NCBI GenBank assembly: GCA_027485735.1
Contig: JAIXQM010000120.1
Coordinates: 1-35,369, forward strand
Length of the DNA stretch: 35,369 nucleotides
Reading direction: 5' to 3'
From: Sphingomonadales bacterium
GTDB lineage: Bacteria; Pseudomonadota; Alphaproteobacteria; Sphingomonadales; Sphingomonadaceae
A model generated the notes under the pieces. The model saw only the letters and a list, made by a program, of their open reading frames with translations. It did no database searches and had not been told where the DNA came from. Positions 26,168 through 34,947 of this stretch are shown piece after piece. Numbering within the stretch: the stretch's first letter is position 1; the number at the start of each line of letters is the position of its first letter. The translations under genes and the position numbers were made by a program.

Positions 26168-27394
26168 ATGAAAACACTGATCGCTGCCACCTGCGCGTTG
26201 CTCGCCACCACCGCACTGGCCGCGCCAAAACCGGATGCCATGCTGCTGAAGGCGGCCACCGCCGAAGCGCCCGCCATCACCGCCACGCTGAAATCACTGG
26301 TGGAGATCGAAACGGGCACGGGTGACGCCGAGGGCATGGCCAGCATGGGCCGCTATCTGGAGAGCGCCTTCACCGCGCGTGGCGGCACGGTGGCGCGGAT
26401 GCAACCAACCGGCGGTGTGGCCGGCGATATCATCGTCGCGCGCTGGAAAGGCAGCGGCAAAGGCAAGCTCCTGCTGATTGCGCATATGGACACGGTGTAT
26501 CAGCGCGGCGCCTTGGCCCGTGCGCCATTCAAACTGATGGATAGCCCGCAAGGCCCGCTGGCCTATGGCCCCGGCATTTCCGACGACAAGAGCGGCATCG
26601 CCACCATCCTGCACACGCTGCCCCTGCTGACGGCCAAGGATTATGCCGAGCTGACCGTCGCCATCAACACCGACGAGGAACGCGGATCGCTGGGTTCCGG
26701 CACGACCATCACCGAACTGGCCAAGGGCATGACGGCGGTGCTGAGCTTTGAGCCGACCAGCATGCCGGAACGGCTGACGCGTGGCACATCGGCCACGAAC
26801 ACGGTGACCGTTACCATCAAGGGCAAGGCCAGCCACGCCGGCGGCGCGCCGGAAGCCGGCATCAATTCACTAGTGGAGGCCGCCCACATCATCCAGACCA
26901 CAAAGGATCTTGATCGCGGCCAGGGCAATCGCCGCTTCAACTGGACGGTGGTCGAACAACAGCGCGGCGTGCGCAACATCATCCCCGACGATGTGACGCT
27001 GATCGGCGACTTGCGCACCAGCAACCTGGCGCAATTTGATCAGTTCAAGGCGGAACTGCTCGATCGGCTGAAAACACCGTCCATCCCCGGCGCCGTGGTC
27101 ACCGCCGAAGTGCGCATGAACCGCCCGCCCTTCACCGCGACCCCGGCCAGCAACGCGCTGATCGACGAAGCCCGCGCCATCTATGCCACGCTGGGCAAGG
27201 AACTGCTGGTGATGGAACGCGGCGGCGGCGGCACTGATGCCGGCTATGCCGCGCTGGCCGGCGTGCCAGTGATTGAATCGCTGGGCCTGCCCGGCTTTGG
27301 CGCGCACACTACGCAAGCCGAATATGTGTTCCTCGAAGCCGTGCCCCGCCGGCTCTATCTGGCCGCAAGCCTGATCCGCAAGTTGGGACGGTAG
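26168..27394 (+). CDS. Secreted M20 family metallopeptidase (carboxypeptidase G2-like)
   Basis: The 408-residue protein has a Sec signal (MKTLIAATCALLATTALAA) and a full M20 fold. Metal and catalytic residues are His106 and Asp108 (IAHMDTV), the bridging Asp139 (GPGISDDKSG), the Glu170-Glu171 pair (NTDEERGS) and the C-terminal histidine in GFGAHTTQAEYV. A dimerisation lid domain sits between (HAGGAPEAGINSLVEAAHII). The layout fits CPG2/glutamate carboxypeptidase relatives, which remove C-terminal residues or split acyl-amino acids in the periplasm; the substrate is unknown. The start is supported by GGGGAG about ten bases upstream; the frame stays open to 26099 but that part overlaps mobA. 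It stands alone, 43 bases after mobA and 32 before the transporter. Confidence 0.9.
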   Translation: MKTLIAATCALLATTALAAPKPDAMLLKAATAEAPAITATLKSLVEIETGTGDAEGMASMGRYLESAFTARGGTVARMQPTGGVAGDIIVARWKGSGKGKLLLIAHMDTVYQRGALARAPFKLMDSPQGPLAYGPGISDDKSGIATILHTLPLLTAKDYAELTVAINTDEERGSLGSGTTITELAKGMTAVLSFEPTSMPERLTRGTSATNTVTVTIKGKASHAGGAPEAGINSLVEAAHIIQTTKDLDRGQGNRRFNWTVVEQQRGVRNIIPDDVTLIGDLRTSNLAQFDQFKAELLDRLKTPSIPGAVVTAEVRMNRPPFTATPASNALIDEARAIYATLGKELLVMERGGGGTDAGYAALAGVPVIESLGLPGFGAHTTQAEYVFLEAVPRRLYLAASLIRKLGR

Positions 27395-27426
27395 ACGCCG
27401 CGCACAGCGGCGGCTAAGGCCGGCGC

Positions 27427-28338
27427 ATGTCGGCCAGCCACCCTTCCCGCCTGTCGGCGATCCTGCTGGTGCTGGCCGGCATCGGCGCGATGTGCGTGCT
27501 CGATGTGTTCGCCAAATATCTGGCGCTGCGCCATGGCGCGCCGCTGACCACCTTTTCCCGCTATGCCAGTGGCACCGTTTTCGCGCTGATGGTGTGGCAA
27601 TGGCAGGGCCGGCCCTGGGTGGCACCGGGCGGTCTGCAGGCCAATCTGGTACGCGGTACGCTGATTGCGGCGATGGCGCTGGCGTTTTTCTGGTCGATCA
27701 CGCGGCTGCCGCTCGCCCTTGTGCTCACCCTCACGTTCGTCGGACCATTGGCGGTGCCGTTCATGGCGGCGCTTTACCTGAAGGAACCGGTGCAGCCCCG
27801 CTATATCGCGGCCGGTGTGTTGGGTTTCATCGGCGTGCTGGTAACCGTGGGCGGCATGCCCAGCCTGTCGAGCGGGGAATTGCTGGCAGCGGCAGCGGCC
27901 GTACTCGCCGCATTCCTCTATGCCGGGACGGCGGTGATCCTGCGCTCGCGGGCGGCCGCCGATGGCGCCACGGTCATCACGCTGATCGCCGCGGTGGTGC
28001 CGATGCTGTGGCTGTCACCGGCGCTTATCAGCCTGCCTGCCATGCCGTCAGCAATCGATCTGGGGCTGATGGCGGCCATGGGCCTGATCGGCAATATCGC
28101 CGTGCAGCTGATGGCGCGCGGCTATGTTCACCTTCAGGCGCAGGTTTCAGCGGTGCTGGAATATAGCGCCCTGCCCTGGGCCGCGCTGATGGGTTGGCTG
28201 GCGTTTGACGAGGTGGTGGCACCCAGCACGGTACTGGGCGCGGCGATCATCGCCGGGGCCTGCCTGTGGGCATCGCGCGCGCCAAGGGCAGACGTGGCAG
28301 CGCCAGTCAGCGGTCTGCCGCCAGCGCCAATTCCTTGA
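27427..28338 (+). CDS. DMT-superfamily (EamA) transporter
   Basis: The 303-residue protein has ten predicted membrane helices arranged as two EamA repeats (about 10-145 and 150-285). Features include an early DVFAKYLALRHGAPLTTFSR, LVLTLTFVGPLAVPFMAALYLKEPV closing the first repeat, and VSAVLEYSALPWAALMGWLAFDE closing the second, the usual DMT positions. Such proteins export amino acids, metabolites or other small molecules through the inner membrane; substrate cannot be told. The alanine/proline-rich C-terminal tail (APRADVAAPVSGLPPAPIP) overlaps the 3' end of the convergent secreted protein gene by 32 bases. Confidence 0.88.
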   Translation: MSASHPSRLSAILLVLAGIGAMCVLDVFAKYLALRHGAPLTTFSRYASGTVFALMVWQWQGRPWVAPGGLQANLVRGTLIAAMALAFFWSITRLPLALVLTLTFVGPLAVPFMAALYLKEPVQPRYIAAGVLGFIGVLVTVGGMPSLSSGELLAAAAAVLAAFLYAGTAVILRSRAAADGATVITLIAAVVPMLWLSPALISLPAMPSAIDLGLMAAMGLIGNIAVQLMARGYVHLQAQVSAVLEYSALPWAALMGWLAFDEVVAPSTVLGAAIIAGACLWASRAPRADVAAPVSGLPPAPIP

Positions 28339-28777
28339 GGCACACCGCCTTGGCACGGCCAATGGCGGCAACATCCGGCAGCAGTTCAACCGCCTCACGC
28401 GCATCCGCCAGATAGGCCGCGCGCGCCGCTGGCGCATGGCTGCCCACCGGCGCCCCGCAAATGGCCTGCACACCCAACACAGGGGAACGCCGCAGATCGG
28501 TCACCGCCAGAACTTCTGATGGCGCCCGCGGCAGCGCGGCCGCCACTGCAGCGGTGAGCTGCTCGGCCTGCGTATCTTCGGCACCGCGGGCCAGTTCCGG
28601 CGCCATTGCAATCCAATCGGCGGCACCGTTGCGGATTGCCCCCATCACGCGGCCCCAGTCACCGCCAGCCACCAGATGGGCAACCGCCGGCTTGGGGCCA
28701 TTGCGATCAACATCGGCCGCGAACTGGCTGGCCGAAAGAATGCCGACAAGCAGCAGCAGGGGTGAAAATGCAGTCAT
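28307..28777 (-). CDS. Secreted protein of unknown function
   Basis: The 156-residue protein has a hydrophobic signal-like start (MTAFSPLLLLVGILSASQFA) and a mostly helical mature part. Recognisable stretches are GPKPAVAHLVAGGDWGRVMG, GAADWIAMAPELARGAEDTQ, AVAAALPRAPSEVLAVTDLR and two cysteines (VQAICGAP and KAVCLKEL) that may pair in the periplasm. Proteins of this appearance are common in sphingomonads, but I know no function. It lies about 54 bases after fabZ on the same strand and may be the last gene of the envelope cluster. No convincing ribosome site precedes the ATG. Its end overlaps the convergent EamA gene by 32 bases. Confidence 0.7.
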   Translation of the reverse strand: MTAFSPLLLLVGILSASQFAADVDRNGPKPAVAHLVAGGDWGRVMGAIRNGAADWIAMAPELARGAEDTQAEQLTAAVAAALPRAPSEVLAVTDLRRSPVLGVQAICGAPVGSHAPAARAAYLADAREAVELLPDVAAIGRAKAVCLKELALAADR

Positions 28778-28813
28778 GTGATGAATATGGGCTTGATGCC
28801 AGCCAGGTGCAAT

Positions 28814-28834
28814 GGCGTCAGGCGTCAGGCGTCA
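28814..28834. repeat. Three tandem 7-base repeats at the fabZ stop
   Basis: GGCGTCA occurs three times in perfect tandem (28814-28820, 28821-28827, 28828-28834). On the minus strand this is TGACGCC three times, beginning with the fabZ TGA stop. Because the unit is seven bases, the three TGA triplets fall in all three frames. Confidence 0.95.
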
Positions 28835-29314
28835 GGCAGCGGGCGGATCGGCGATCATCGCGGTGAAGCTGCATTCGGCCACAAGCTTGCCGTCCACTTC
28901 GGCGCGGCCAGTGAACTTGGCCACCCGGCCGCGATCCTGCACCACCTGCACCTTCAAGTGCAGCAGGCAGCCCGGTTCCACCGGGGTACGGAACTTGGCG
29001 TTCTCGATCGCCATGAAGAAGACGAGCTTGTCACCGCCAGCCGGATCCTTGGCGCGCGCGCCGTGGATGGCGAGCACACCGGCAGTTTGCGCCAGCGCTT
29101 CGACGATCAGCACGCCGGGCATGATCGGCTTGGCCGGGAAATGCCCGGCAAAGAACGGCTCGTTGATGGTCACGGCCTTGATGCCGGTCGCGGATTGACC
29201 GGGGATCATGTCGATCACCCGGTCAACCAGCAGCATCGGAAACCGATGCGGCAGCAGCGCCATCACTGCCAGCACGTCAGCCGTGCTGGCAGTCTGAGGA
29301 ACGGTGTCGTTCAT
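28832..29314 (-). CDS. fabZ: (3R)-hydroxyacyl-ACP dehydratase
   Basis: The 160-residue hot-dog-fold enzyme has the [11 protein letters not shown] strand (23-33), catalytic His58 in [18 protein letters not shown] and catalytic Glu72 in [11 protein letters not shown], all as in FabZ. It dehydrates 3-hydroxyacyl-ACP in fatty acid elongation, in the cytoplasm. It follows skp with a TGATG overlap, in the place where many Proteobacteria have lpxD-fabZ-lpxA-lpxB; here neither lpxD before it nor lpxA after it is present. The next gene on the strand is an unrelated secreted protein. Confidence 0.96.
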   Translation of the reverse strand: MNDTVPQTASTADVLAVMALLPHRFPMLLVDRVIDMIPGQSATGIKAVTINEPFFAGHFPAKPIMPGVLIVEALAQTAGVLAIHGARAKDPAGGDKLVFFMAIENAKFRTPVEPGCLLHLKVQVVQDRGRVAKFTGRAEVDGKLVAECSFTAMIADPPAA

Positions 29315-29931
29315 CAACGGCGCGGCGGGGCCGCCGGAGCCGGCGCCGGAGCCGGAGCGGCAGGCGCAGTGCCAGCCGGAGCGGCCGGCGGCGTGATCGA
29401 CACCTTCGGCAGTGCCTTGTCGAGACGGGCGACCACATCGGCGGTGATATCGATGGCAGCGGCGTGCTGGATGGTCACCTGCTCGTCAACGGCGATGTTG
29501 GCGCCGCGTTCGCGCATGATCAGGCTGATGATCGGCTGGGCGCCATCATTGATCTGCTTGACGACCCATTGTTCGGACGCCTGGATTTCCTGCTGGCGGC
29601 GCTGCAGTTCCTGATCGGCCTGGCCGCGACGGGTATCGAAATCCCGCACCTTGGCCTGCCAGGCCTGGATGGCGGCCGGGGCAGCGGCTTGAGCCGGCTG
29701 GGTGTCACGCAGCGTCTTTTCTTCGGCAGCCAGGCTGGTGCGCAGCTGGCTCAGACGGGCGTTGAGCGCATCGGCCTTCGGCTTCAGCTCGGTCTGCGCG
29801 GCCTTGGCGGCGGCAGAGGTGGCGATCATTTCCTGGCGGTCAACCGTGACGATCACGGCGGCCGGCAGCTGCTGCGCCAGAACCGGGGCGGAAACACTGG
29901 CCAGCGCCAGTGCAATCAGAATCTTCTTCAT
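29314..29931 (-). CDS. skp: OmpH/Skp family periplasmic chaperone
   Basis: The 205-residue protein has a signal peptide ([20 protein letters not shown]), a first strand with [18 protein letters not shown], a long charged helical hairpin (about 45-150, including KLSQL-like coiled-coil stretches and [17 protein letters not shown]) and a return strand with [16 protein letters not shown]. This matches the Skp/OmpH layout of a small body with coiled-coil arms that hold unfolded outer-membrane proteins. The last 25 residues are an alanine/proline-rich tail ending PPRR, unusual compared with E. coli Skp. Start and stop overlap bamA (before) and fabZ (after), both as TGATG. Confidence 0.9.
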   Translation of the reverse strand: MKKILIALALASVSAPVLAQQLPAAVIVTVDRQEMIATSAAAKAAQTELKPKADALNARLSQLRTSLAAEEKTLRDTQPAQAAAPAAIQAWQAKVRDFDTRRGQADQELQRRQQEIQASEQWVVKQINDGAQPIISLIMRERGANIAVDEQVTIQHAAAIDITADVVARLDKALPKVSITPPAAPAGTAPAAPAPAPAPAAPPRR

Positions 29932-32549
29932 CAGAATGCAGTCCCTACGTTGAATTGGAAAAGTTGCGGATCATCGCCCGGCTGTTTCACCAAGGCCTTG
30001 GCAAGGTCGAACCGGAACGGGCCGAACGGCGAGTTCCAGTTGACCCCGATACCCACCGAAACGCGCGGTTTCGGTGTATTCCCGAGGAATTCTTCGACAA
30101 AGCCCGCCGAGAAGCCATCGTTGGGCAAACAGGGTGCCGTCTGGCCGGGCACGCGCGGCGCGGCGGCAGTCGGACCATCCTGACAGGTGAGCGTGGGCGA
30201 TTTCAGGCTCCACAGCGCGCCGACATCGGCAAAGATCGACGGGCGGATGCCCAGTTCGTTGCCGGCCGAACCCAGCGGAATGCGGATTTCAGCTCGGGCC
30301 AGATAATAAGCCCGGCCGCCCAGCGAATCGTCCAGCGCCTGGCGGCGATCCTGCACCACGGAGCCATCCAGACCGAGCGGACGGCGCAGCACGCGCGGGC
30401 CGATGCCGCGGATGTTGAAGCCGCGGAACTGCGGCTGGCCCAGGAAGAAGCGGTTGGTCAGGATCACGTCCTGTCCGCCATAACCGAAGGCATAGCCGCC
30501 TTCCGCGCCCAGGTTCAGCACGAATCCGGTGCCGAACAACGGGGTGAAATAATCATAATTGGCACGTGTGGTGACGAACTTGATGCCGATGGGAATGCCG
30601 GCGACATCCTGACTGAAGGTGAAACGCTGGCCGGCCGATGGCAGGCGCACGTTGTTCAGGCTGTTGTAGATGATCGAATAGCCCAGCGTGGACACCGTAC
30701 GGTTGCCCAACTGTTCGCACAGGAAGCGGCCGGCACGCAGCGGATCGCAGACGCCGTTGGAGAAGAAGATGGCTTGATCCAGGCCAATTTCTTCGCGGGA
30801 AAGGCCATAGCGCAGCGACGCCGCCCAGAATTCGGTGATCGAAAAGCCGGTGCGGACCTGGAAGCCGGTCGAAACCTGCGTGTAGGTGGTGTCACGCGTG
30901 TTGTTGCCGGTGAAGCGGAACGAGCGGAAATCGCGGCGGAAAACATCCAGGCCCAGGGCGAGGTTGCGACCACCCAGATAGGGCTCGGTAAAGCCGGCCT
31001 CCACCGAGCGGGCGAAGCTGGAGATATTGCCCGACAGGCGCAGTTCCTGGCCGCGGCCGCGGAAGTTGCGCTGGCGCACGCTGGCCGAGAAGATGAAGCG
31101 TTCGATCGACGAGAAGCCAGCCGACAATTGCAGTTCGCCGGTGGGCCGTTCCTGGATATTGGCTTCCAGCACGATGCGATCCGGCGTGGTGCCGGGCTTC
31201 TGCTCGATGTCCAGCTTGTCCTGGAAGAAGCCAAGCCCAAGCAGGCGATCCTTGGAGCGCTTGACCTTGATCGAGTTGAAGGCATCCCCTTCGGCCAGGC
31301 GGAATTCGCGGCGGATCACATTGTCGTGCGTGATGGTGTTGCCGTTGATCGACACACGTTCGACATAGACGCGCGGCACCTCCCCGATCTGGAAGGTGAC
31401 GTTCATCGTCAGGTCTTCCTTGTTGCGGTCGAACTGCGGGCGCACATCGGCAAAGGCATAGCCCAGAAGACCAGCGGTTTCCGACAGGCTTTCGACGGTG
31501 TTTTCAATGGCCTGCGCGTTGTACCAATCACCTTCCTTCATGCGGATGATCGGGCGGAATTCCTTGGGCTTGATGTCGCGCAGCTGGCTTTCCAGCTCGA
31601 TCTTGCCGAACTTGTAGCGCTCACCCTCTTCCACGACATAGGTGACAATGAAGTCCTTCTTGTCGGGCGTGAGTTCGGCCACCACCGAGGCAACCCGGAA
31701 ATCGGCATAGCCTTCGGTCAGATAATATTGCCGCAGCTTCTGCTGGTCGTAGGCCAGACGATCGGGATCATAGGTGTCGTTGGAGGTGAAGAAGCGCCAG
31801 GTGCGGGACTGCTTGGAAGCCATCTGCTTCCTGATCGCGCCTTCCTTGAACTTGGAATTGCCCAGGATATTGATCTGACGGATCTTGGATTTCGGGCCTT
31901 CGCTGATCTCGAAGATCACATCGACGCGGTTCTGTTCGAGCTGCACGATCTTGGGCTCGACACTGGCGGCAAAGCGGCCGCCGCGGCGATAGAGCTCAAG
32001 AATGCGGCCCAGATCGGCGCGGGTTTTCGATCGGGTGAAGATCTGGCGCGGCGCGAGGCGGATTTCCTCGCGGATCTTCTCTTCCTTCACCCGCTTGGCG
32101 CCTTCGATGATAATCCGGTTGATCACCGGATTTTCCTTCACCTCGACGATGAGCGCGCCATTGTCGTCGCGGATGGTGGCATCGGAAAACAGTTCGGAGG
32201 CATAGAGCGCCTTGAGCGCGGTATCGAGCGCATCACGATCATAACGATCGCCGATCGCGAGGTTGAGGTAGGAGCGGACCGTTTCCGGTTCCAGACGCTC
32301 GGTGCCGCGCACGACAACGCTGCGCACGATGCCGGCATTGGCGGCAGTGGCCGGCAGCGCAGACTGGTTGCGGGATTCCGACGCGCGCGCTTCGGCTTCA
32401 GCCGATGGACGCGCAGGTTCGGCCGCAGGCGGGCGCGGGCGTTGCTGAGCGACTGCCGGAGCCGCCAGCGCCGTCGAGACCAGGAGCGCCGTCAGCGGGC
32501 GCCGCCACCCTGCAGCACCACCAGCGTCGCGAACAAAATTGGCTTCCAT
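29931..32549 (-). CDS. bamA: Outer membrane protein assembly factor BamA
   Basis: The 872-residue protein has a signal peptide (residues about 14-35, ending ALAAPAVAQ) and a low-complexity proline/alanine/glutamate segment. Five POTRA repeats follow (about 65-410), with typical IVRSVVVRGTERLEPETVRS, INRIIIEGAKRVKEEKIREE and IRQINILGNSKFKEGAIRKQ starts. The barrel carries the diagnostic loop FRGFNIRGIGPR and ends in a terminal phenylalanine (FNVGTAF). It is the central subunit of the BAM complex. ATG 32549 is chosen as the start because it gives a normal export signal; the frame is open to 32672 but that part is upstream spacer. It follows rseP by 92 bases and overlaps skp. Confidence 0.96.
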   Translation of the reverse strand: MEANFVRDAGGAAGWRRPLTALLVSTALAAPAVAQQRPRPPAAEPARPSAEAEARASESRNQSALPATAANAGIVRSVVVRGTERLEPETVRSYLNLAIGDRYDRDALDTALKALYASELFSDATIRDDNGALIVEVKENPVINRIIIEGAKRVKEEKIREEIRLAPRQIFTRSKTRADLGRILELYRRGGRFAASVEPKIVQLEQNRVDVIFEISEGPKSKIRQINILGNSKFKEGAIRKQMASKQSRTWRFFTSNDTYDPDRLAYDQQKLRQYYLTEGYADFRVASVVAELTPDKKDFIVTYVVEEGERYKFGKIELESQLRDIKPKEFRPIIRMKEGDWYNAQAIENTVESLSETAGLLGYAFADVRPQFDRNKEDLTMNVTFQIGEVPRVYVERVSINGNTITHDNVIRREFRLAEGDAFNSIKVKRSKDRLLGLGFFQDKLDIEQKPGTTPDRIVLEANIQERPTGELQLSAGFSSIERFIFSASVRQRNFRGRGQELRLSGNISSFARSVEAGFTEPYLGGRNLALGLDVFRRDFRSFRFTGNNTRDTTYTQVSTGFQVRTGFSITEFWAASLRYGLSREEIGLDQAIFFSNGVCDPLRAGRFLCEQLGNRTVSTLGYSIIYNSLNNVRLPSAGQRFTFSQDVAGIPIGIKFVTTRANYDYFTPLFGTGFVLNLGAEGGYAFGYGGQDVILTNRFFLGQPQFRGFNIRGIGPRVLRRPLGLDGSVVQDRRQALDDSLGGRAYYLARAEIRIPLGSAGNELGIRPSIFADVGALWSLKSPTLTCQDGPTAAAPRVPGQTAPCLPNDGFSAGFVEEFLGNTPKPRVSVGIGVNWNSPFGPFRFDLAKALVKQPGDDPQLFQFNVGTAF

Positions 32550-32641
32550 CAACCCCACCAACCTACCACCATTCAGCCCTGCGGCTCGCCGGTTGATCCC
32601 GCGATGCCAGAAACTACTCACAGCCAGACGAGCGGACCCTG

Positions 32642-33790
32642 TCATCCCAACAAGTTCGCCAGACGGTTCCACAGGCCGACACTAATCATGTCGTGCCAGG
32701 TCAGCACCGCCATCAGCGACATCAGCGCGGCAAAGCCCGACATGAAGGCCCATTGCTGCACCTTTTCCGCCATCGGCTGCCGCCGCACCGCCTCGATGCC
32801 GTAGAGCAGAAGATGGCCGCCGTCCAGCATCGGGATGGGCAGCAGATTGATGAAACCAAGGTTGATCGAGAAGAAGGCCATGAACGCCACCGCCGAAAGC
32901 AGACCCAGGCTGGCCTGCTGACCGGCGATTTGTGCGGTCTTCACCGGGCCGCCCATTTCGGTGATGGCGCGCTCACCCACAACCACCTGGCGCAGGGTGC
33001 GCCCGATCGTCTGAGTGATGCTCCACGTGTCGATCACCGCCAGGCGCAGCGCATCGGGCACACCAACCTGCTGCACCACTTCCGCCGGCCGCAGGATGCC
33101 CAGGCGAGGATGGCGCGAGACATTGCCGAAACGATCGGTGGATTCCACCATCATCGGCGTCACCACGACGCGGCGCTGGGTCGTGCCGCGCTGCACCAGC
33201 AATTCGACCCGGTTGCCGGTGCCAGTGACGACCTCGGCCGTGATATCCTCAAACCGCTCGACGGCCTTGCCGTCAACGGAAAGGATGCGATCCCCAACCG
33301 CCACGCCGGCGCGTTCGGCGGCACTGCCCGGCATCACGCGCTCCACCACCGGCGGCGAGGCCTGATGGCCCAGCGCCAGATTGAAGCCGGCGAGGATCAG
33401 GATGGCAAACAGGAAGTTGATCGCCGGCCCGGCCGCCACGATGATGGCGCGCTGCCACAGCGGCAGGAAGGCAAACAGCCCACGGCGCTCCTTTTCGGGC
33501 AGCGACAGGATGGCCGGATCAACCTGGCTGGCCTCGTTCATGTCGCCGACGAACTTCACATAGCCGCCAAGCGGGATGGCATTGATCTTCCAGCGCACAC
33601 CGCGCCTGTCGGTCCAGCCCAGCAATTCGCGGCCAAAGCCAACGCCGAATGCCTCGATCTTGGCGCCAAACAGACGCCCGGCGAGATAATGGCCGCCTTC
33701 ATGCACCACGACCAGCACGGCGATCATCGCAATGAAGCTTGCCAGCGTGAAAATCAGACCGGGTTGCGGCAGGAAAGCGAGTTCGCTCAT
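32642..33790 (-). CDS. rseP: Site-2 zinc metalloprotease RseP
   Basis: The 382-residue inner-membrane protease has the zinc motif HEGGH (His30, Glu31, His34) in the first helix and the third ligand in LLPIPMLDGGHLL (Asp323). Other features are the GRELLGWTDRRGVRWKINAIPLGGYVKF beta-loop segment and one PDZ domain (about 120-200, AAERAGVAVGDRILSVDGKAV). It cleaves membrane-bound anti-sigma factors within the bilayer during envelope stress. E. coli RseP has two PDZ domains; one is seen here, as in many Alphaproteobacteria. Its ATG overlaps the dxr stop (ATGA). Position between dxr and bamA is the conserved proteobacterial order. Confidence 0.95.
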   Translation of the reverse strand: MSELAFLPQPGLIFTLASFIAMIAVLVVVHEGGHYLAGRLFGAKIEAFGVGFGRELLGWTDRRGVRWKINAIPLGGYVKFVGDMNEASQVDPAILSLPEKERRGLFAFLPLWQRAIIVAAGPAINFLFAILILAGFNLALGHQASPPVVERVMPGSAAERAGVAVGDRILSVDGKAVERFEDITAEVVTGTGNRVELLVQRGTTQRRVVVTPMMVESTDRFGNVSRHPRLGILRPAEVVQQVGVPDALRLAVIDTWSITQTIGRTLRQVVVGERAITEMGGPVKTAQIAGQQASLGLLSAVAFMAFFSINLGFINLLPIPMLDGGHLLLYGIEAVRRQPMAEKVQQWAFMSGFAALMSLMAVLTWHDMISVGLWNRLANLLG

Positions 33791-34947
33791 GCTGCGCGCT
33801 TCGCCACCAAGGCACGGGCGGTCCGGCGGGCGGCAGCATCAATCGCCATCACCTCTTCCAACGTCGCCACCGGGCCCGAAGCCACCATGTTCAATGTTTC
33901 TGCCACGATGGCGTCGATATCAAGGAACCCGGCTTGCCCGGCGATGAACGCCGCGACAGCAATTTCGTTGGCCGCGTTCAGGATGCACGGCGCACTGCCA
34001 CCGGCACGCATCGCCGCCCACGCCAGTGCCAGGCAGGGAAAACGTTCCAGATCAGGCTTTTCGAACGACAGGTTCGCAATCGCTGCAAGGTCGAGACGCG
34101 CGGCTGGCGTGGCGATGCGATCCGGCCAGCCCATCGCATAGGCAATCGGAATCCGCATGTCAGGACTGCCCAACTGCGCCAGCACGCTGCCATCGACATA
34201 TTCGACCATGGAATGAATGACCGATTGCGGATGCACGATCACGTCCAACCGCTCCACATCAACCGGGAACAGTTGCGCGGCCTCGATCAGTTCCAGGCCC
34301 TTGTTCATCAGGGTCGCCGAATCGATGCTGATCTTGGCGCCCATGCTCCAGGTCGGATGCTTGCAGGCATCAGCCACAGAAACACCGCGCATCTCGTCAC
34401 GGCTTTTCGTGCGAAACGGCCCGCCGCTGGCGGTGAGGATGACACGCTCCACCTGCGCCGGATCATCGTGCGGGAAGACCTGGAAGATGGCATTGTGCTC
34501 GCTGTCCACCGGCAGCAGCGTGGCGCCGTGCGCGGTGGCAGCCGCGGTGACCACCGGGCCGGCACAAACCAGCGTTTCCTTGTTGGCAATACCGATCTGC
34601 GCGCCGCGCTTCACGGCCGCCATGGTCGGCGGCAGGCCGGCGGCGCCGACAATGGCGGTGATCACGATCTCGGCATCACGGGCGGCAGCGTCGACCAGCG
34701 CGCTTTCCCCGGCGCCGCTTGCAATGCCGGTGCCGGCCAGCGCCGCTTTCAACGCCTCGCCCTTCGCTGCATCGGCAATCGCCACAAAGCGCGCGCCACA
34801 GGCTTTCGCCGCACTCACCAGCCCAGCCACATCGCTGCCGGCGGTAAGCGCCTCGACCTGCCAGCGGCCAGGATTGCGCGCCACCAGATCGAGCGTCTGG
34901 CTGCCCACCGAGCCGGTGGCGCCCAAGATGGTCAAACTGCGCGTCAT
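33787..34947 (-). CDS. dxr: 1-deoxy-D-xylulose 5-phosphate reductoisomerase
   Basis: The 386-residue enzyme has the NADPH-binding LTILGATGSVGSQTLDLV (5-22), IANKETLVCAG (120-130), the metal-binding PVDSEHNAIFQ with Asp148 and Glu150, the flexible loop TWSMGAKISIDSATLMNKGLELIEA, and VHPQSVIHSMVEYVDGS. It converts DXP to MEP, the committed step of the non-mevalonate isoprenoid pathway, whose products feed undecaprenyl phosphate. The ATG at 34947 overlaps the cdsA stop (ATGA); a GTG at 34956 would add three residues. Confidence 0.96.
   Translation of the reverse strand: MTRSLTILGATGSVGSQTLDLVARNPGRWQVEALTAGSDVAGLVSAAKACGARFVAIADAAKGEALKAALAGTGIASGAGESALVDAAARDAEIVITAIVGAAGLPPTMAAVKRGAQIGIANKETLVCAGPVVTAAATAHGATLLPVDSEHNAIFQVFPHDDPAQVERVILTASGGPFRTKSRDEMRGVSVADACKHPTWSMGAKISIDSATLMNKGLELIEAAQLFPVDVERLDVIVHPQSVIHSMVEYVDGSVLAQLGSPDMRIPIAYAMGWPDRIATPAARLDLAAIANLSFEKPDLERFPCLALAWAAMRAGGSAPCILNAANEIAVAAFIAGQAGFLDIDAIVAETLNMVASGPVATLEEVMAIDAAARRTARALVAKRAA

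Noticed and set aside
29910..32804. Open frame of 964 codons on the plus strand across bamA
   Set aside because: Antisense shadow of bamA; composition is low-information and no start signal or motif supports it.
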